From DATLSM01 sp035534175 (GTDB taxonomy: Bacteria; Actinomycetota; Thermoleophilia; Solirubrobacterales; 70-9), in assembly GCA_035534175.1 (NCBI GenBank), contig DATLSM010000045.1, positions 36,863 through 100,862 on the forward strand: DNA of 64,000 bases, read 5' to 3'. The notes under the pieces are model-generated. The model worked only from the letters and a program-made list of their open reading frames with translations, made no database searches and was not told where the DNA came from. This document shows, piece by piece, positions 32,837 through 41,654 of the stretch (the stretch's first letter is position 1; each line of letters starts with the position of its first letter). The position numbers and the translations under genes are program-made.

Positions 32837-33679
32837 ATGAGCTACGCGAAGGATGTCCTGGTGGAGACCGATTGGGTCGCCGAGCACCTGAACGACGATG
32901 CAATTCGCGTCGTCGAGGTCGACGAGAACCCGGGCTTCTACGCCGAGGCTCACATCCCGGGCGCGATCGGCTTGGACTGGAAGGCCGACCTCCAAGATCA
33001 GGTCAAACGCGATTTCCTCGGCCCCCAGGACTTCGCCGCCCTGATGGGCGGTCGCGGCATCTCCAACGAGCACACCGTCGTCCTTTACGGCGATCGCAAC
33101 AACTGGTTCGCTGCATACACCTACTGGTATTTCCGCTACTACGGCCACGACAAGGTGAAGCTGGTCAACGGGCCGCGGGAGAAGTGGATCAGCGAGGGCC
33201 GCGAGACGACGACCGAGGTGCCCGATCACCCCCCGGCGACCTTCACCGCGCAGCAAGGCGATGACTCGATTCGCGCCTTCCGCGATGAGGTCACCTCTGC
33301 CTTGGGGTCACCGACCAACCTGGTCGATGTCCGCAGCCCACAGGAGTACTCGGGTGAGCTGATCGCGATGCCCGGCTACGAGCAGGAGGGGGCCCAGCGG
33401 GGCGGTCACATCCCCGGCGCCGCCTCGGTGCCGTGGGCGCAGGCGGTGAACGAGGATGGCACCTTCAAATCGGCCGACGCGCTGCGCGAGCTCTACACCT
33501 CAAAAGGGGTGATCGAGGACGGCGCGCCGATCATCGCCTATTGCCGGATTGGCGAGCGCTCGGCCCACACCTGGTTTGTCCTGCATGAGCTGCTGGGCCA
33601 AGACGACGTGAAGAATTACGACGGGTCCTGGACCGAGTGGGGGAATCTGGTTGGTGTGCCGGTGGAGAAGGACGTCTGA
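32837..33679 (+). CDS. Sulfurtransferase with two rhodanese domains
   Basis: The 280-aa protein has tandem rhodanese domains of the thiosulfate/3-mercaptopyruvate type. The C-terminal domain holds the active-site loop CRIGERS with catalytic Cys236, typical of thiosulfate sulfurtransferases. The N-terminal domain has an Asp in place of the Cys (VVLYGDRNN), as usual for the inactive half. It moves a sulfane sulfur from thiosulfate to cyanide or another acceptor. A GGAGG site lies 7 nt upstream of the ATG, and the region before that is unusually A/T-rich for this genome. Confidence 0.92.
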   Translation: MSYAKDVLVETDWVAEHLNDDAIRVVEVDENPGFYAEAHIPGAIGLDWKADLQDQVKRDFLGPQDFAALMGGRGISNEHTVVLYGDRNNWFAAYTYWYFRYYGHDKVKLVNGPREKWISEGRETTTEVPDHPPATFTAQQGDDSIRAFRDEVTSALGSPTNLVDVRSPQEYSGELIAMPGYEQEGAQRGGHIPGAASVPWAQAVNEDGTFKSADALRELYTSKGVIEDGAPIIAYCRIGERSAHTWFVLHELLGQDDVKNYDGSWTEWGNLVGVPVEKDV

Positions 33680-33774
33680 GGCCGGGAGACTCGCTGTCTG
33701 GCGTCAACCTCGGTTGCTCGGGAATGCGGAGCAGGCCACGGTCCACGCGTCTCCCAGGTCCTGGTCCGGCAGCC

Positions 33775-34248
33775 TCAGAGCCGAGCGAGGAAATCTCCCA
33801 GGATCCGGGCGGTGGCGCCCCAGATGAGGTGGCCCTCCACCTCATAGGTCGGGGTATGCAGGGGAACTCCGCGGCGGATCAGACGGCGGATCGCATAGCT
33901 CTCGCTCAGGATCTTGAGCGAGAAGCTGAGGACGGTCTCGACCTCGGCCGGGTTGGGCTCCAGCGAAAGCAGGCTGGGGTGCGGGATGTGGCCGAGGAAT
34001 GGGTGGATGCGATAACCGGTGACGAAGGTCGCAGTCGATGGCAGCGCCTCGACGATCTCGACCAACGAGGGGTCCAGGCCGATCTCCTCCTGGGCCTCGC
34101 GCAGCGCCGTGGCGGCGAGGTCGGGGTCGCCTTCATCCCTACGACCACCGGGGAAGGAGATCTCCCCTCCGTGTCGTCGCAGATCGGCTCGGCGCTCGGT
34201 GAAGATCAGCCCGGGCTCATCGGGCCAGCCGAACAGCGGCAGCAGCAC
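33775..34248 (-). CDS. NUDIX hydrolase, probable CoA pyrophosphatase
   Basis: The 157-aa protein has the NUDIX box, GGRRDEGDPDLAATALREAQEEIGL split around residue 45, preceded by RRHGGEISFPGG, which is the pattern of the CoA-diphosphatase subgroup (NudL/YeaB). It cleaves nucleoside diphosphates linked to another group. The GTG start at 34248 lies 20 nt downstream of the SDR gene stop, so it belongs to the same minus-strand run. Confidence 0.88.
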   Translation of the reverse strand: MLLPLFGWPDEPGLIFTERRADLRRHGGEISFPGGRRDEGDPDLAATALREAQEEIGLDPSLVEIVEALPSTATFVTGYRIHPFLGHIPHPSLLSLEPNPAEVETVLSFSLKILSESYAIRRLIRRGVPLHTPTYEVEGHLIWGATARILGDFLARL

Positions 34249-34268
34249 CGCCGCGTCGACCGTCGGCC

Positions 34269-35081
34269 TCAGATGATCACCGCCACGGTGCCGCCGTCGA
34301 CCGACCAGGCGGAGCCGCTGACGTAGGAGGCGCGCTCAGAGCAGAGGAAGACGATCGCCGCGGCCACCTCGCCGACCTCCGCCAGCCGGCCGATCGGGCG
34401 CTTTGAGCCCGCTTCCTCCAGGGCCTCCTCGCGGCTGGCGGCGCCCGACATCGCCTGGGACTGGTCGAGCAGGCCTCCCGGCTCCAGCCACATCTCCGAG
34501 GCGACCGGGCCGGGGCAGATCGCGTTGACCAGGACCCCCCGCCCGGCGTGGCGGTCGGCGAAGAGTCGGGAGAGGGAGAGCTCGGCGGCCTTGGCCACCG
34601 AGTACTCGGGCATCGCCGCCGAGGGGCGCTTGGCGGCGGTCGAGCAGACGTTGACCACGCGGCCCCAGCCGCGCTCGACCATCGGTGGTATCGCCGCCCT
34701 CATCGCCCGCAGCGGCGCCATCACACTCAGCTCGTACTGGGCGCGCCAGTCCTCGTCGGGGACCTGGTCGATGTCGCGCCAGCGAGCGGCGCCGGCGTTG
34801 TTGACCAGCACGTCGAGAGCGCCGAAGCGCTCGGTTGCCCTGGCCAGCATGCGCTCGCCCGCGTCCTCCTCGGTGACATCGAGGACCAGTTGGCTGGCCC
34901 GCCCGCCCGCCTCGGCTCCCGCGGCTCCCACTTCCTCGGTGGCCACCGTCAGACGATCCTCATCGCGCGCGATGAGCAGCACATCTGCCCCCTCCATGCA
35001 GAGCATCCGAGCCGTCTCGCGGCCGATGCCGCGGCCGGCGCCGGTGACCGCGCAGACGCGTCCCCTCAGTTCCAGATCCAT
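34269..35081 (-). CDS. Short-chain dehydrogenase/reductase
   Basis: The 270-aa classical SDR has TGAGRGIG at residues 13-20, the NNAG motif, an active-site Ser in VVNVCSTAAKR and YSVAK with the catalytic Tyr and Lys. The dinucleotide loop has LIARDEDRL, an Arg after the second strand that favours NADP. The ATG at 35081 fits the fold start. The substrate is unknown. It lies 10 nt downstream of the cobalamin adenosyltransferase gene. Confidence 0.92.
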   Translation of the reverse strand: MDLELRGRVCAVTGAGRGIGRETARMLCMEGADVLLIARDEDRLTVATEEVGAAGAEAGGRASQLVLDVTEEDAGERMLARATERFGALDVLVNNAGAARWRDIDQVPDEDWRAQYELSVMAPLRAMRAAIPPMVERGWGRVVNVCSTAAKRPSAAMPEYSVAKAAELSLSRLFADRHAGRGVLVNAICPGPVASEMWLEPGGLLDQSQAMSGAASREEALEEAGSKRPIGRLAEVGEVAAAIVFLCSERASYVSGSAWSVDGGTVAVII

Positions 35082-35091
35082 GCGCCGGCGG

Positions 35092-35658
35092 TTAGGCCTT
35101 GCGCCGGCCCTCAAACAGCGCCGGATCGTCGACGTCGGCGAAGCGGGCCATCGCGTAGGCCAGGTCGGAGGCGCGGTTGGCGAAGTGGACCACCGTCTCG
35201 CTTGCCAGCTCGCCGGCCTCGGCCAGGGCGGAGATCGCCCGCTCGGCGCGGCGGATCGCGGCGCGGGCGACGTCGAGCTGAGCGGAGAGTTGGTTTCCCC
35301 CCGGGATCACAAATTGGGGCGGCAGTTCCACCTTTGACATGTAGTGGTCGATCTGCTCCTCCACGGCGGCGACCATCTCCTTGGTGGTGCGGCTGATCCC
35401 GTCTTCCAGCCGATTCGCCGCCGCTGGCGCCGTCGCCAGCTCCGCTCCGGCGACGAAGATGTCGTCCTGGAGGCGGAGGATGTCCGCCGCCAGGGCGGCC
35501 TCCTTGGGGCCGCAGAGGGCGCGGGCCAGGCCCAGCTCCGAGCAGGCCTCATCGAGTGAGCCGTAGGCCTCGGTGCGGCCGCCGTGCTTGGTCACCCGCC
35601 CGCCGTACCAGAGCGAGGTGGTCCCGTCGTCCCCCTTTCTGGTGTAGATCTTGACCAC
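35092..35658 (-). CDS. Cob(I)alamin adenosyltransferase, PduO type
   Basis: The 188-aa protein has the N-terminal ATP site MVKIYTRKGDDGTTSLWYGG, the SLDEACSELGLARAL helix and a C-terminal FANRASDLAYAMARF helix, all typical of PduO-type enzymes. It transfers adenosine from ATP to cob(I)alamin to make adenosylcobalamin. It is 188 aa long, as usual for the single-domain form. It lies 10 nt downstream of the DUF1015 gene. Confidence 0.93.
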   Translation of the reverse strand: MVKIYTRKGDDGTTSLWYGGRVTKHGGRTEAYGSLDEACSELGLARALCGPKEAALAADILRLQDDIFVAGAELATAPAAANRLEDGISRTTKEMVAAVEEQIDHYMSKVELPPQFVIPGGNQLSAQLDVARAAIRRAERAISALAEAGELASETVVHFANRASDLAYAMARFADVDDPALFEGRRKA

Positions 35659-35668
35659 GGGCCCGATC

Positions 35669-36967
35669 CTAGGCCCGCGGGCGCGCCGTGCCCACCGGGT
35701 TGAAGACCAGGCCCGTCATCACCTTGGGAAAGAAATAGGTCGACTTCGGCGGCATGTTCTCCTCGCTCTCGGCGACCGCGCGGACCTGGTCGACGGGGAT
35801 CGGCCGGAGGAAGAAGGCGATGTCGTAGGAACCGTCCTCCAGCAGGGCGAGGGAGTCCGGCACGCTCTTCGCGTATCCGATGCCGCGCTTGGCGGCGATG
35901 TCCTCCTCGCTCATCCCGGCCAGCCCCTTCAGCACCAGGGTCTCCAGGATCGCGGCGTCGAGGCGACGGTAGGGCTCCGGCTTGCCCTCCAGCTGGCGGT
36001 CCAGCTCGGCGGCGTCCTTCAGCCGAAGACGGAAGGCGCGCCGGTGGAAGGTGTCATAGAGGCCGAAGACCCCGATGCCCTCCTCGCCCGCGGGGTCGAG
36101 GTCGGCGAGGTCCACCTCGGTCGCCTCGAACAGCTCACGCAGACCACCGCCGAAGCGCCGCTGGCGCTCGGGGTCTGCGGCGAAACCGGAGAGGAGGCGG
36201 TGGGTGGGGTAGACCGTCAGGCCGGGGTCCTCGAGGCCGGTCAAGGCCATCAGCGTGTAGTTGTGCGGGCCCTCGCCGCCGACCTCGTCGCGGTAGGCGC
36301 GGGCGGTCTCGTAGCGATGGTGGCCGTCGGCGATCAGCAGCTCGGCGCCGGCCAGGCGGTTCGCCACGGCGGCGTGGATGGACGTCTCGCCCACCCGCCA
36401 GACGCGGTTGATGGTGCCGCCGTCGTCGGTGACCTCCCCCCACGGTTGGCCCCCGACCGCAGGCTCGACCAGCGGCCAGGCGTCCTCGGTGCTGAGCGAG
36501 AAGATGGGGGAGAGGTTGAGACCGCTGGCCCGGGTCAGTTCGAGCCGGTCAAGCTTGGGGCCCGGCAGCGTCCGCTCGTGGGGGCGGACCTTTCCCGCGC
36601 CGTAGTCCTCCACTCTGACCCGGACGAGGATGCTGTGGCGGGAGCGGGAGGAGCCATCGGGCGCGGTGTAGTCCTGTGTGAGCGCCCAGATCGCCAGCTG
36701 GGGATCCTCGACCAGGGCGCCCTTCTCGCGCCAGTCCCTGATCGTCTCGGCCGCTTCCCGGTAGGGGTCGCCCCCCGTTTCCTGCGGGCCGCTCGCACCG
36801 TAGGGCCTGGGCAGGTCGATCGCCACCGCATTGTACGGTGAGCGCCTGAGCAGCTCTGCCCGCTGGGCGGCGCTGATCACGTCATAGGGCGGGGAGGCGA
36901 CGTCCTGTAATGAGCCGACGACGTCGAGGTCATAGTGGAGGGCGTTGAGCGGCCGCACGTCTGCCAT
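35669..36967 (-). CDS. DUF1015 family protein
   Basis: The 432-aa cytoplasmic protein has the family hallmarks: an N-terminal MADVRPLNALHYD start, SPPYDVISAAQRAELL, LIADGHHRYETARAYRDEV and MSEEDIAAKRGI near the end. DUF1015 includes the siderophore-related serine kinase SbnI and archaeal serine kinases, so a small-molecule kinase role is possible. The true start is the ATG at 36967; the open frame extends upstream into the antisense of a tRNA gene, so that part is not coding. Confidence 0.85.
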   Translation of the reverse strand: MADVRPLNALHYDLDVVGSLQDVASPPYDVISAAQRAELLRRSPYNAVAIDLPRPYGASGPQETGGDPYREAAETIRDWREKGALVEDPQLAIWALTQDYTAPDGSSRSRHSILVRVRVEDYGAGKVRPHERTLPGPKLDRLELTRASGLNLSPIFSLSTEDAWPLVEPAVGGQPWGEVTDDGGTINRVWRVGETSIHAAVANRLAGAELLIADGHHRYETARAYRDEVGGEGPHNYTLMALTGLEDPGLTVYPTHRLLSGFAADPERQRRFGGGLRELFEATEVDLADLDPAGEEGIGVFGLYDTFHRRAFRLRLKDAAELDRQLEGKPEPYRRLDAAILETLVLKGLAGMSEEDIAAKRGIGYAKSVPDSLALLEDGSYDIAFFLRPIPVDQVRAVAESEENMPPKSTYFFPKVMTGLVFNPVGTARPRA

Positions 36968-37027
36968 TGCCGCGAAAGCTAGCGATTGGCGAGCGTCACC
37001 ATGGTGCCGCTCTAAACTGGGCTCTCT

Positions 37028-37101
37028 CGGGGCGTAGCGAAGCCTGGTAACGCGCCTGCTTTGGGGGCAGGAGATCGCTGGTTCAAATCCAGCCGCCCCG
37101 A
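37028..37101 (+). tRNA. tRNA-Pro (anticodon TGG)
   Basis: The 74-nt sequence folds into a full cloverleaf. The acceptor stem CGGGGCG pairs with CGCCCCG followed by A. The D arm has gcga..tggtaa..cgc, the anticodon arm CCTGC-TTTGGGG-GCAGG shows anticodon TGG, and the T arm is GCTGG-TTCAAAT-CCAGC. No CCA is encoded. It is divergent from the DUF1015 gene. Confidence 0.97.
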
Positions 37102-37351
37102 TTAGAGAAGTCTCTGCCTCGCGATGCTGCAGATCCGGGCAGAATTGGCCTAGCACCTGCGGCCCTGTCTGGTCCTGACCGCTCAGGTCTGCAGAGAGCG
37201 AATGGCGCTCAAGATCCCGCCGATTGACCACCGTCCAAATACGGTCGAATCAGGTCGATTGGTTGGACGGTTTGTCAGGCTCTCGTGGTCTGATGTGGAC
37301 GCTTTGTCAGAGAGCTTCCGTCCGACCGGATGCGCTCTAATAGAGCGCCAG

Positions 37352-37603
37352 ATGGAAGGTGAGCGAATCGCGCATCGGGTTGAGCGCGCGGTGTTCGAAA
37401 CCGATCGGCATCTGATCGTCGGCGACGTGACCCTGCCGCCCGAGGGCTACCAGAGCCGCTTCTCGGACGCGCTCAATCGAGAGGACCTCACCTTCGTCCC
37501 GCTGACCAACGTGGAAATCACCTCCCTGGAGACGGGCAAGGTGACCGAGCGTCCGTTCATCGTGATCGGCAAAGCCCATATTCGGATGGCCTTCACGAGC
37601 TAG
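37352..37603 (+). CDS. Small conserved-looking protein of unknown function
   Basis: From the ATG at 37352 the frame gives 83 aa with alternating hydrophobic residues: RAVFETDRHLIVGDVTLP, SRFSDALNREDLTFVPLTNVEI and RPFIVIGKAHIRMAF. This pattern fits a small beta-barrel and looks like a real protein, but I do not recognise a family. An upstream ATG at 37202 would add 50 residues that look non-coding. The 250 nt between the tRNA and this start show no other gene. Confidence 0.6.
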   Translation: MEGERIAHRVERAVFETDRHLIVGDVTLPPEGYQSRFSDALNREDLTFVPLTNVEITSLETGKVTERPFIVIGKAHIRMAFTS

Positions 37604-37629
37604 CCTCTCAACCGCCGTCAGCTCGGCGC

Positions 37630-37635
37630 TAGGCT
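37630..37635 (+). promoter_or_regulatory. Candidate -10 box for msrA
   Basis: TAGGCT ends 7 nt before the GTG start of msrA, with no ribosome-binding site in between. This would give a leaderless mRNA. Confidence 0.35.
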
Positions 37636-37642
37636 GTCGGGA

Positions 37643-38212
37643 GTGCGTCACGCCGTGCTGGACACGCCGATGGAGCCACCCTTCCCCGAGGGGATCGAGA
37701 CGGCCTACTTCGCCCTCGGCTGCTTTTGGGGGGCCGAGCGGCTCTTCTGGGAGCTGGACGGCGTGTACACCACGGCGGCCGGCTACATGAACGGGACCAC
37801 GCCGAACCCCACCTACGAGCAGGTCTGCACCGGTCGCACCGGCCATGCCGAGGCGGTGCTGGTGGCCTTCGATCCGGCAAAGATCTCCTATGCCGACCTG
37901 CTCAAGGTCTTCTTCGAAGAGCACGATCCGACCCAGGGGATGCGCCAGGGAAACGACATCGGCACCCAGTACCGCTCCGGCATCTACTTCGTCAATGATG
38001 CGCAGAAGGCGATGGCCGAAGCGGCGCTCGGGGCCTACGGCGAGGCGCTGAAAGCAGCCGGCCATGGGCCGGTCACCACCGAGGTCACCGCCGCCGGTCC
38101 CTTCTATTACGCCGAGGACTACCACCAGCAGTATCTGCACAAGGTGCCTGGCGGTTACTGCGGCCTGGCCGGGACGGGTGTGTCCTGCCGCGTTCCCGCT
38201 GCGGCCGCCTAG
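37643..38212 (+). CDS. msrA: Peptide methionine-S-sulfoxide reductase A
   Basis: The 189-aa protein has the active-site motif GCFWG at residues 26-30 (catalytic Cys27), YSGG replaced by AAGYMNGTTPNPTYEQVCTG, FFEEHDPTQ and the terminal EDYHQQYLHKVPGGYCG with resolving cysteines. It repairs S-methionine sulfoxide in proteins with electrons from thioredoxin. The start is GTG and no Shine-Dalgarno site is visible. It lies upstream of a large membrane protein gene on the same strand. Confidence 0.94.
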   Translation: MRHAVLDTPMEPPFPEGIETAYFALGCFWGAERLFWELDGVYTTAAGYMNGTTPNPTYEQVCTGRTGHAEAVLVAFDPAKISYADLLKVFFEEHDPTQGMRQGNDIGTQYRSGIYFVNDAQKAMAEAALGAYGEALKAAGHGPVTTEVTAAGPFYYAEDYHQQYLHKVPGGYCGLAGTGVSCRVPAAAA

Positions 38213-38233
38213 CTCGCACCCCGGCGCGCCGAA

Positions 38234-38239
38234 TAGCAT
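38234..38239 (+). promoter_or_regulatory. Candidate -10 box for the GT-C-like gene
   Basis: TAGCAT lies 9 nt before the GTG start, without a ribosome-binding site in between, so the mRNA may be leaderless. Confidence 0.3.
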
Positions 38240-38248
38240 CCCGCGCCG

Positions 38249-40429
38249 GTGACTCCCTCCCTCGGCTCCTACATCGGCGGCTGCGTCGCGATAATCGGCA
38301 TCTTTTCCGCCCTCGGTCTTGGCGGATACTGGCTGCGCCGCTGGATCGTGCCCGAGTTCTCCGGCGCGCTTGCCCGCCTGGCCGACATCACGATCGCCGT
38401 CGCCCTGTTGATCCTCTCGCTGGAGCTGCTGGGCACGCTGAGCGCACTGCGGTTGGGTTGGATCGTGTTGGTCTGTATCGCGGTGGGCCTGCTGGCCGCG
38501 CTGGTCGGCAGGCGCATGGCGCCCCGCGACGCGACCGAGATAGAGGCGCCGAAACTGCGGCGGGCGGCGCTTTGGATTGCTATCGGCGTCGCCACCGTCA
38601 CGGTCGCCGAGTGGACGATCCCGGCGCTTTTGAGCCTCGAACAGGGGATGTTCGGAGGGGACACGACCTGGTACCACATGCCCCTCGCGGCGCGGATGGC
38701 CCAGGAACACTCCACGGTCCACCTGGTCTACACCGACCCGCTGCGTTTGGTCGCCTGGTTCTACCCCCAGAGCTCGGAACTGATCAACGCGGCCGGGATC
38801 CTCCTGATGCACAGCGACTGGCTCTCGACCCTGATCAACCTCGGCTGGCTGGCGGTGTCGCTGCTGGGCGCCTGGTGCGTCGGGCGTCCCTACAAGGTTG
38901 GCCCGGCGACGCTGGTGGCCTCAGCCCTGGTGCTCGATTCGGGTGTGCTGATCGCGCTCCAAGCGGGGGAGGGACGCAACGACATCATGGGCCTCGCCTT
39001 CCTCATCGCCTTTGCAGCGTTCCTGATCAATGGCCACCAGCGTCGCGCTCCCGCCGCCGGCACCGCGGTGCAGGACACGCCCGAGCACGACGTGCCCCTG
39101 CTCGACAAGGGCCCCCTGGTTCTCGCCGGGATCGCCGCCGGACTCGCGGGGTCGGTGAAGTTCACCTTCCTGATCCCCGTCGCGGCGATCGCGGTCGGCG
39201 TCGTCCTCTTCAGCGGCAGGGGACGACGGCTGACGACCACCTGGGTGATGGGGCTACCGATGTTCGTGGTCGGCGGTTACTGGTACGTGCGCTCGGCGCT
39301 GATGAGTGGTGGCAACCCGATCCCCCAGATCGGCTGGGGACCGCTGCACCTGCCGCGTCCCGAACAGATGCCGCTCGATCCGCGACCACGCTTCGCGGTC
39401 TCCCATTACCTCTTCAATGCGACCGTCTATCGCAAGTGGTTCTTCCCTCAACTCGACAACGCCTTCGGCCCTCTCTTCCCGCTGATCCTGGTCGGGGCCT
39501 TCGTGGCCGTGGTCTACGTCGCGTTTCGCTCCCGCAACACGATCTTGCGAGTGCTTGCCGCTGCGGCGCTGCTGACCGCGATCGTCTATGTCTTCACCCC
39601 GCTCACCGCCGCCGGCCAGGAGGGCTCGCCCACCGGGTTCTTCACCAACACCCGATACCTGACTCCGGGGCTCGTCCTGGCCTTGATCCTCCTGCCGCTG
39701 GCTCGGCCCCTGCGGGCCCCCGACAGGCGCGCTTGGCAAACCCTGATAGCTCTCACGGTCGTCTTTGCGGTCACGGTGGTGGCTTCTCCGCACGTGCATC
39801 TGCCTTACCTCCTCGGCACGGTCTTCCTCGTCCTCGCGCTGGTCTGGATGCCGGCGGCTCTCGGGCTGCTGCGCGGGCGGGGACGGGTTAGCGCCGCCGC
39901 CGTCGCCGCGGCCGTGGCGGTCGTGGTGCTCCTTGCCGTGCTCCTCGGTCGTGGCGAGGAGGTCCAGTACGCAGACCACCACTACACGGACCCGAGCCTC
40001 TTCCTCGGCGGTGGCGGTCCGAAGCGGGCCTACACCTTTGCCCGCCGCCAGCACGACAAACGGATCGGGATCGCCGGCTCGGGAGAGATCTTCTTTGGCC
40101 AGTACGGCTACTACGGCGCCGACCTGTCCAACTACGTACAGTACATCGGCGTGCCGGGCCCCGACGGGTCCTACCGCCTTGCCACCAGCTGCCCCCAGTT
40201 CCGCCGCCGCGTCAACGCCGGCCACTACGACTACCTGATCCTCAGCCGGTACACCGAGGACTCCAGGGCCTCTCCTTACTGGTATCCGATCTACGCTTGG
40301 GTCAAATCCGATCCGGCGCTGAAGTTGATCATCGCCGAGCCTCATGCCACGCCCGAGCCCGACTACGTGTTCAAGGTCAACGGTCCGCTGGAACCCGACG
40401 GTTGCGCCAAACTAGGCGCCAAGTCCTGA
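38249..40429 (+). CDS. Large polytopic membrane protein, probable GT-C glycosyltransferase
   Basis: The 726-aa protein has about twelve helices in the first 560 residues, then a soluble extracytoplasmic domain of about 150 residues with many Tyr and Gly. The first large loop has MFGGDTTWYHMPLAARMAQ and the next AGEGRNDIMGLAF; an acidic residue in the first loop is expected for GT-C enzymes that use lipid-phosphate sugars. It resembles the ArnT/PMT-like group in layout, not in a clear signature. It might glycosylate envelope polymers. It is monocistronic and is followed by an aldo/keto reductase gene. Confidence 0.65.
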   Translation: MTPSLGSYIGGCVAIIGIFSALGLGGYWLRRWIVPEFSGALARLADITIAVALLILSLELLGTLSALRLGWIVLVCIAVGLLAALVGRRMAPRDATEIEAPKLRRAALWIAIGVATVTVAEWTIPALLSLEQGMFGGDTTWYHMPLAARMAQEHSTVHLVYTDPLRLVAWFYPQSSELINAAGILLMHSDWLSTLINLGWLAVSLLGAWCVGRPYKVGPATLVASALVLDSGVLIALQAGEGRNDIMGLAFLIAFAAFLINGHQRRAPAAGTAVQDTPEHDVPLLDKGPLVLAGIAAGLAGSVKFTFLIPVAAIAVGVVLFSGRGRRLTTTWVMGLPMFVVGGYWYVRSALMSGGNPIPQIGWGPLHLPRPEQMPLDPRPRFAVSHYLFNATVYRKWFFPQLDNAFGPLFPLILVGAFVAVVYVAFRSRNTILRVLAAAALLTAIVYVFTPLTAAGQEGSPTGFFTNTRYLTPGLVLALILLPLARPLRAPDRRAWQTLIALTVVFAVTVVASPHVHLPYLLGTVFLVLALVWMPAALGLLRGRGRVSAAAVAAAVAVVVLLAVLLGRGEEVQYADHHYTDPSLFLGGGGPKRAYTFARRQHDKRIGIAGSGEIFFGQYGYYGADLSNYVQYIGVPGPDGSYRLATSCPQFRRRVNAGHYDYLILSRYTEDSRASPYWYPIYAWVKSDPALKLIIAEPHATPEPDYVFKVNGPLEPDGCAKLGAKS

Positions 40430-40499
40430 GCGGGTGCCGGCACTCGGCGGCTCGCCTCGGCGACACAAAACTGCGATCGCGACAGTGAAGGAGTCCATG

Positions 40500-41480
40500 A
40501 TGGAGAGACGGAAGCTGGGAGGCAGAGGGCTGGCGGTTTCCGCCGAGGGCCTCGGCTGCATGGGAATGTCGGAGTTCTACGGCTCCGCCGACGAGGGCGA
40601 AGCGAAGTCGGTGATTCAGCGGGCGCTCAACCCGGGAGTGGACTTCCTCGATACGGCCGACATGTACGGGCCATTCACCAATGAGACGCTGGTGGGGGAG
40701 GCGATCGCCGGGCGCCTTGAGGAGGTCGTCCTGGCAACCAAGTTCGGCAACGTGCGAGGGCCGAAGGGCGAACGCCTGGGCGTGCGCGGTGACCCGGAGT
40801 ACGTGAAGAGCTGCTGTGAGGCGTCGCTTCGGCGCCTTGGGGTCGAGCGCATTGACCTCTACTACCAGCATCGCGTCGACCCCGACGTGCCGATTGAGGA
40901 GACGGTCGGCGCGATGGCCGAGCTGGTCACGCAGGGAAAGGTGGCCCATCTCGGGCTCTCCGAGGCAGCCCCGGAGACGATCCGCCGCGCCCACGCGACC
41001 CACCCGATAACGGCGCTGCAGACCGAGTACTCACTCTGGAGTCGCGATCCCGAGGACGAGATCCTGCCCACCGTGCGCGATTTGGGGATCGGCTTCGTCG
41101 CCTACAGCCCGCTGGGCCGCGGTTTCCTCACCGGCCGCTTCCACTCGCTGGACGATTTCCACGAGGGCGATTTTCGCCGCCACAGCCCTCGTTTCCAGGG
41201 AGGTAATTTCGAGCACAACTTGGAGTTACTGGCGCGGGTCGAGGAGATCGCTGCGGAGAAGGAGGTGACGCCGGGCCAGCTCGCTCTGGCCTGGGTGATG
41301 GCCCAGGGGGAGGACATCGTCCCGATCCCCGGCACCAAGCGGCTTCGCTACCTGGAGGAGAACGTCGCTGGGGCGGCGATTGAGCTGAGCGAGGACGAGC
41401 TACGCGGGATCGCTGAGGTGGCGCCTCGGGGCGCCGCCGCCGGCGACCGCTATGCGGATATGTCACCGATCAACCGGTGA
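40500..41480 (+). CDS. Aldo/keto reductase
   Basis: The 326-aa TIM-barrel reductase has catalytic residues Asp and Tyr in FLDTADMYGP, Lys in LATKFGN and His in YYQHRVD, with YSPLGRGFLTG and PIPGTKRLRYLEEN binding NADPH. It belongs to the branch of plant-type/YajO-like enzymes that reduce aldehydes or quinones. An AAGGAG lies 6 nt before the ATG at 40500 (another ATG directly precedes it). It is the last plus-strand gene before the accessory region. Confidence 0.93.
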   Translation: MERRKLGGRGLAVSAEGLGCMGMSEFYGSADEGEAKSVIQRALNPGVDFLDTADMYGPFTNETLVGEAIAGRLEEVVLATKFGNVRGPKGERLGVRGDPEYVKSCCEASLRRLGVERIDLYYQHRVDPDVPIEETVGAMAELVTQGKVAHLGLSEAAPETIRRAHATHPITALQTEYSLWSRDPEDEILPTVRDLGIGFVAYSPLGRGFLTGRFHSLDDFHEGDFRRHSPRFQGGNFEHNLELLARVEEIAAEKEVTPGQLALAWVMAQGEDIVPIPGTKRLRYLEENVAGAAIELSEDELRGIAEVAPRGAAAGDRYADMSPINR

Positions 41481-41503
41481 ACCCATATCCTCGCCGGGTC
41501 GCC

Positions 41504-41518
41504 GCCCCCGTAGCTCAG
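41504..41518 (+). other. tRNA 5'-end-like remnant
   Basis: Fifteen bases read like the start of a tRNA gene (GCCCCCGTAGCTCAG), but the rest of the cloverleaf is missing. It lies in the 174-nt gap at the left edge of the accessory-looking region. It may be a decayed tRNA or an old insertion scar; chance is also possible. Confidence 0.25.
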
Positions 41519-41654
41519 CCGACACAGCGACGGCCAATACGACGATCGCCCAGAGCAAACTCGCCAAGCGAGGGAGAAACTCCCAGCTACATGCACCTCA
41601 CCGCCCCGCGCCATTCCCAGCTGGTAATTCAGAGCTACAGATTCACTCGGTTAC

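Noticed and set aside
35669..37231. A longer DUF1015 protein starting at 37231
   Set aside because: The added 88 codons run antisense through the tRNA-Pro gene; the ATG at 36967 begins the family's usual N-terminus.
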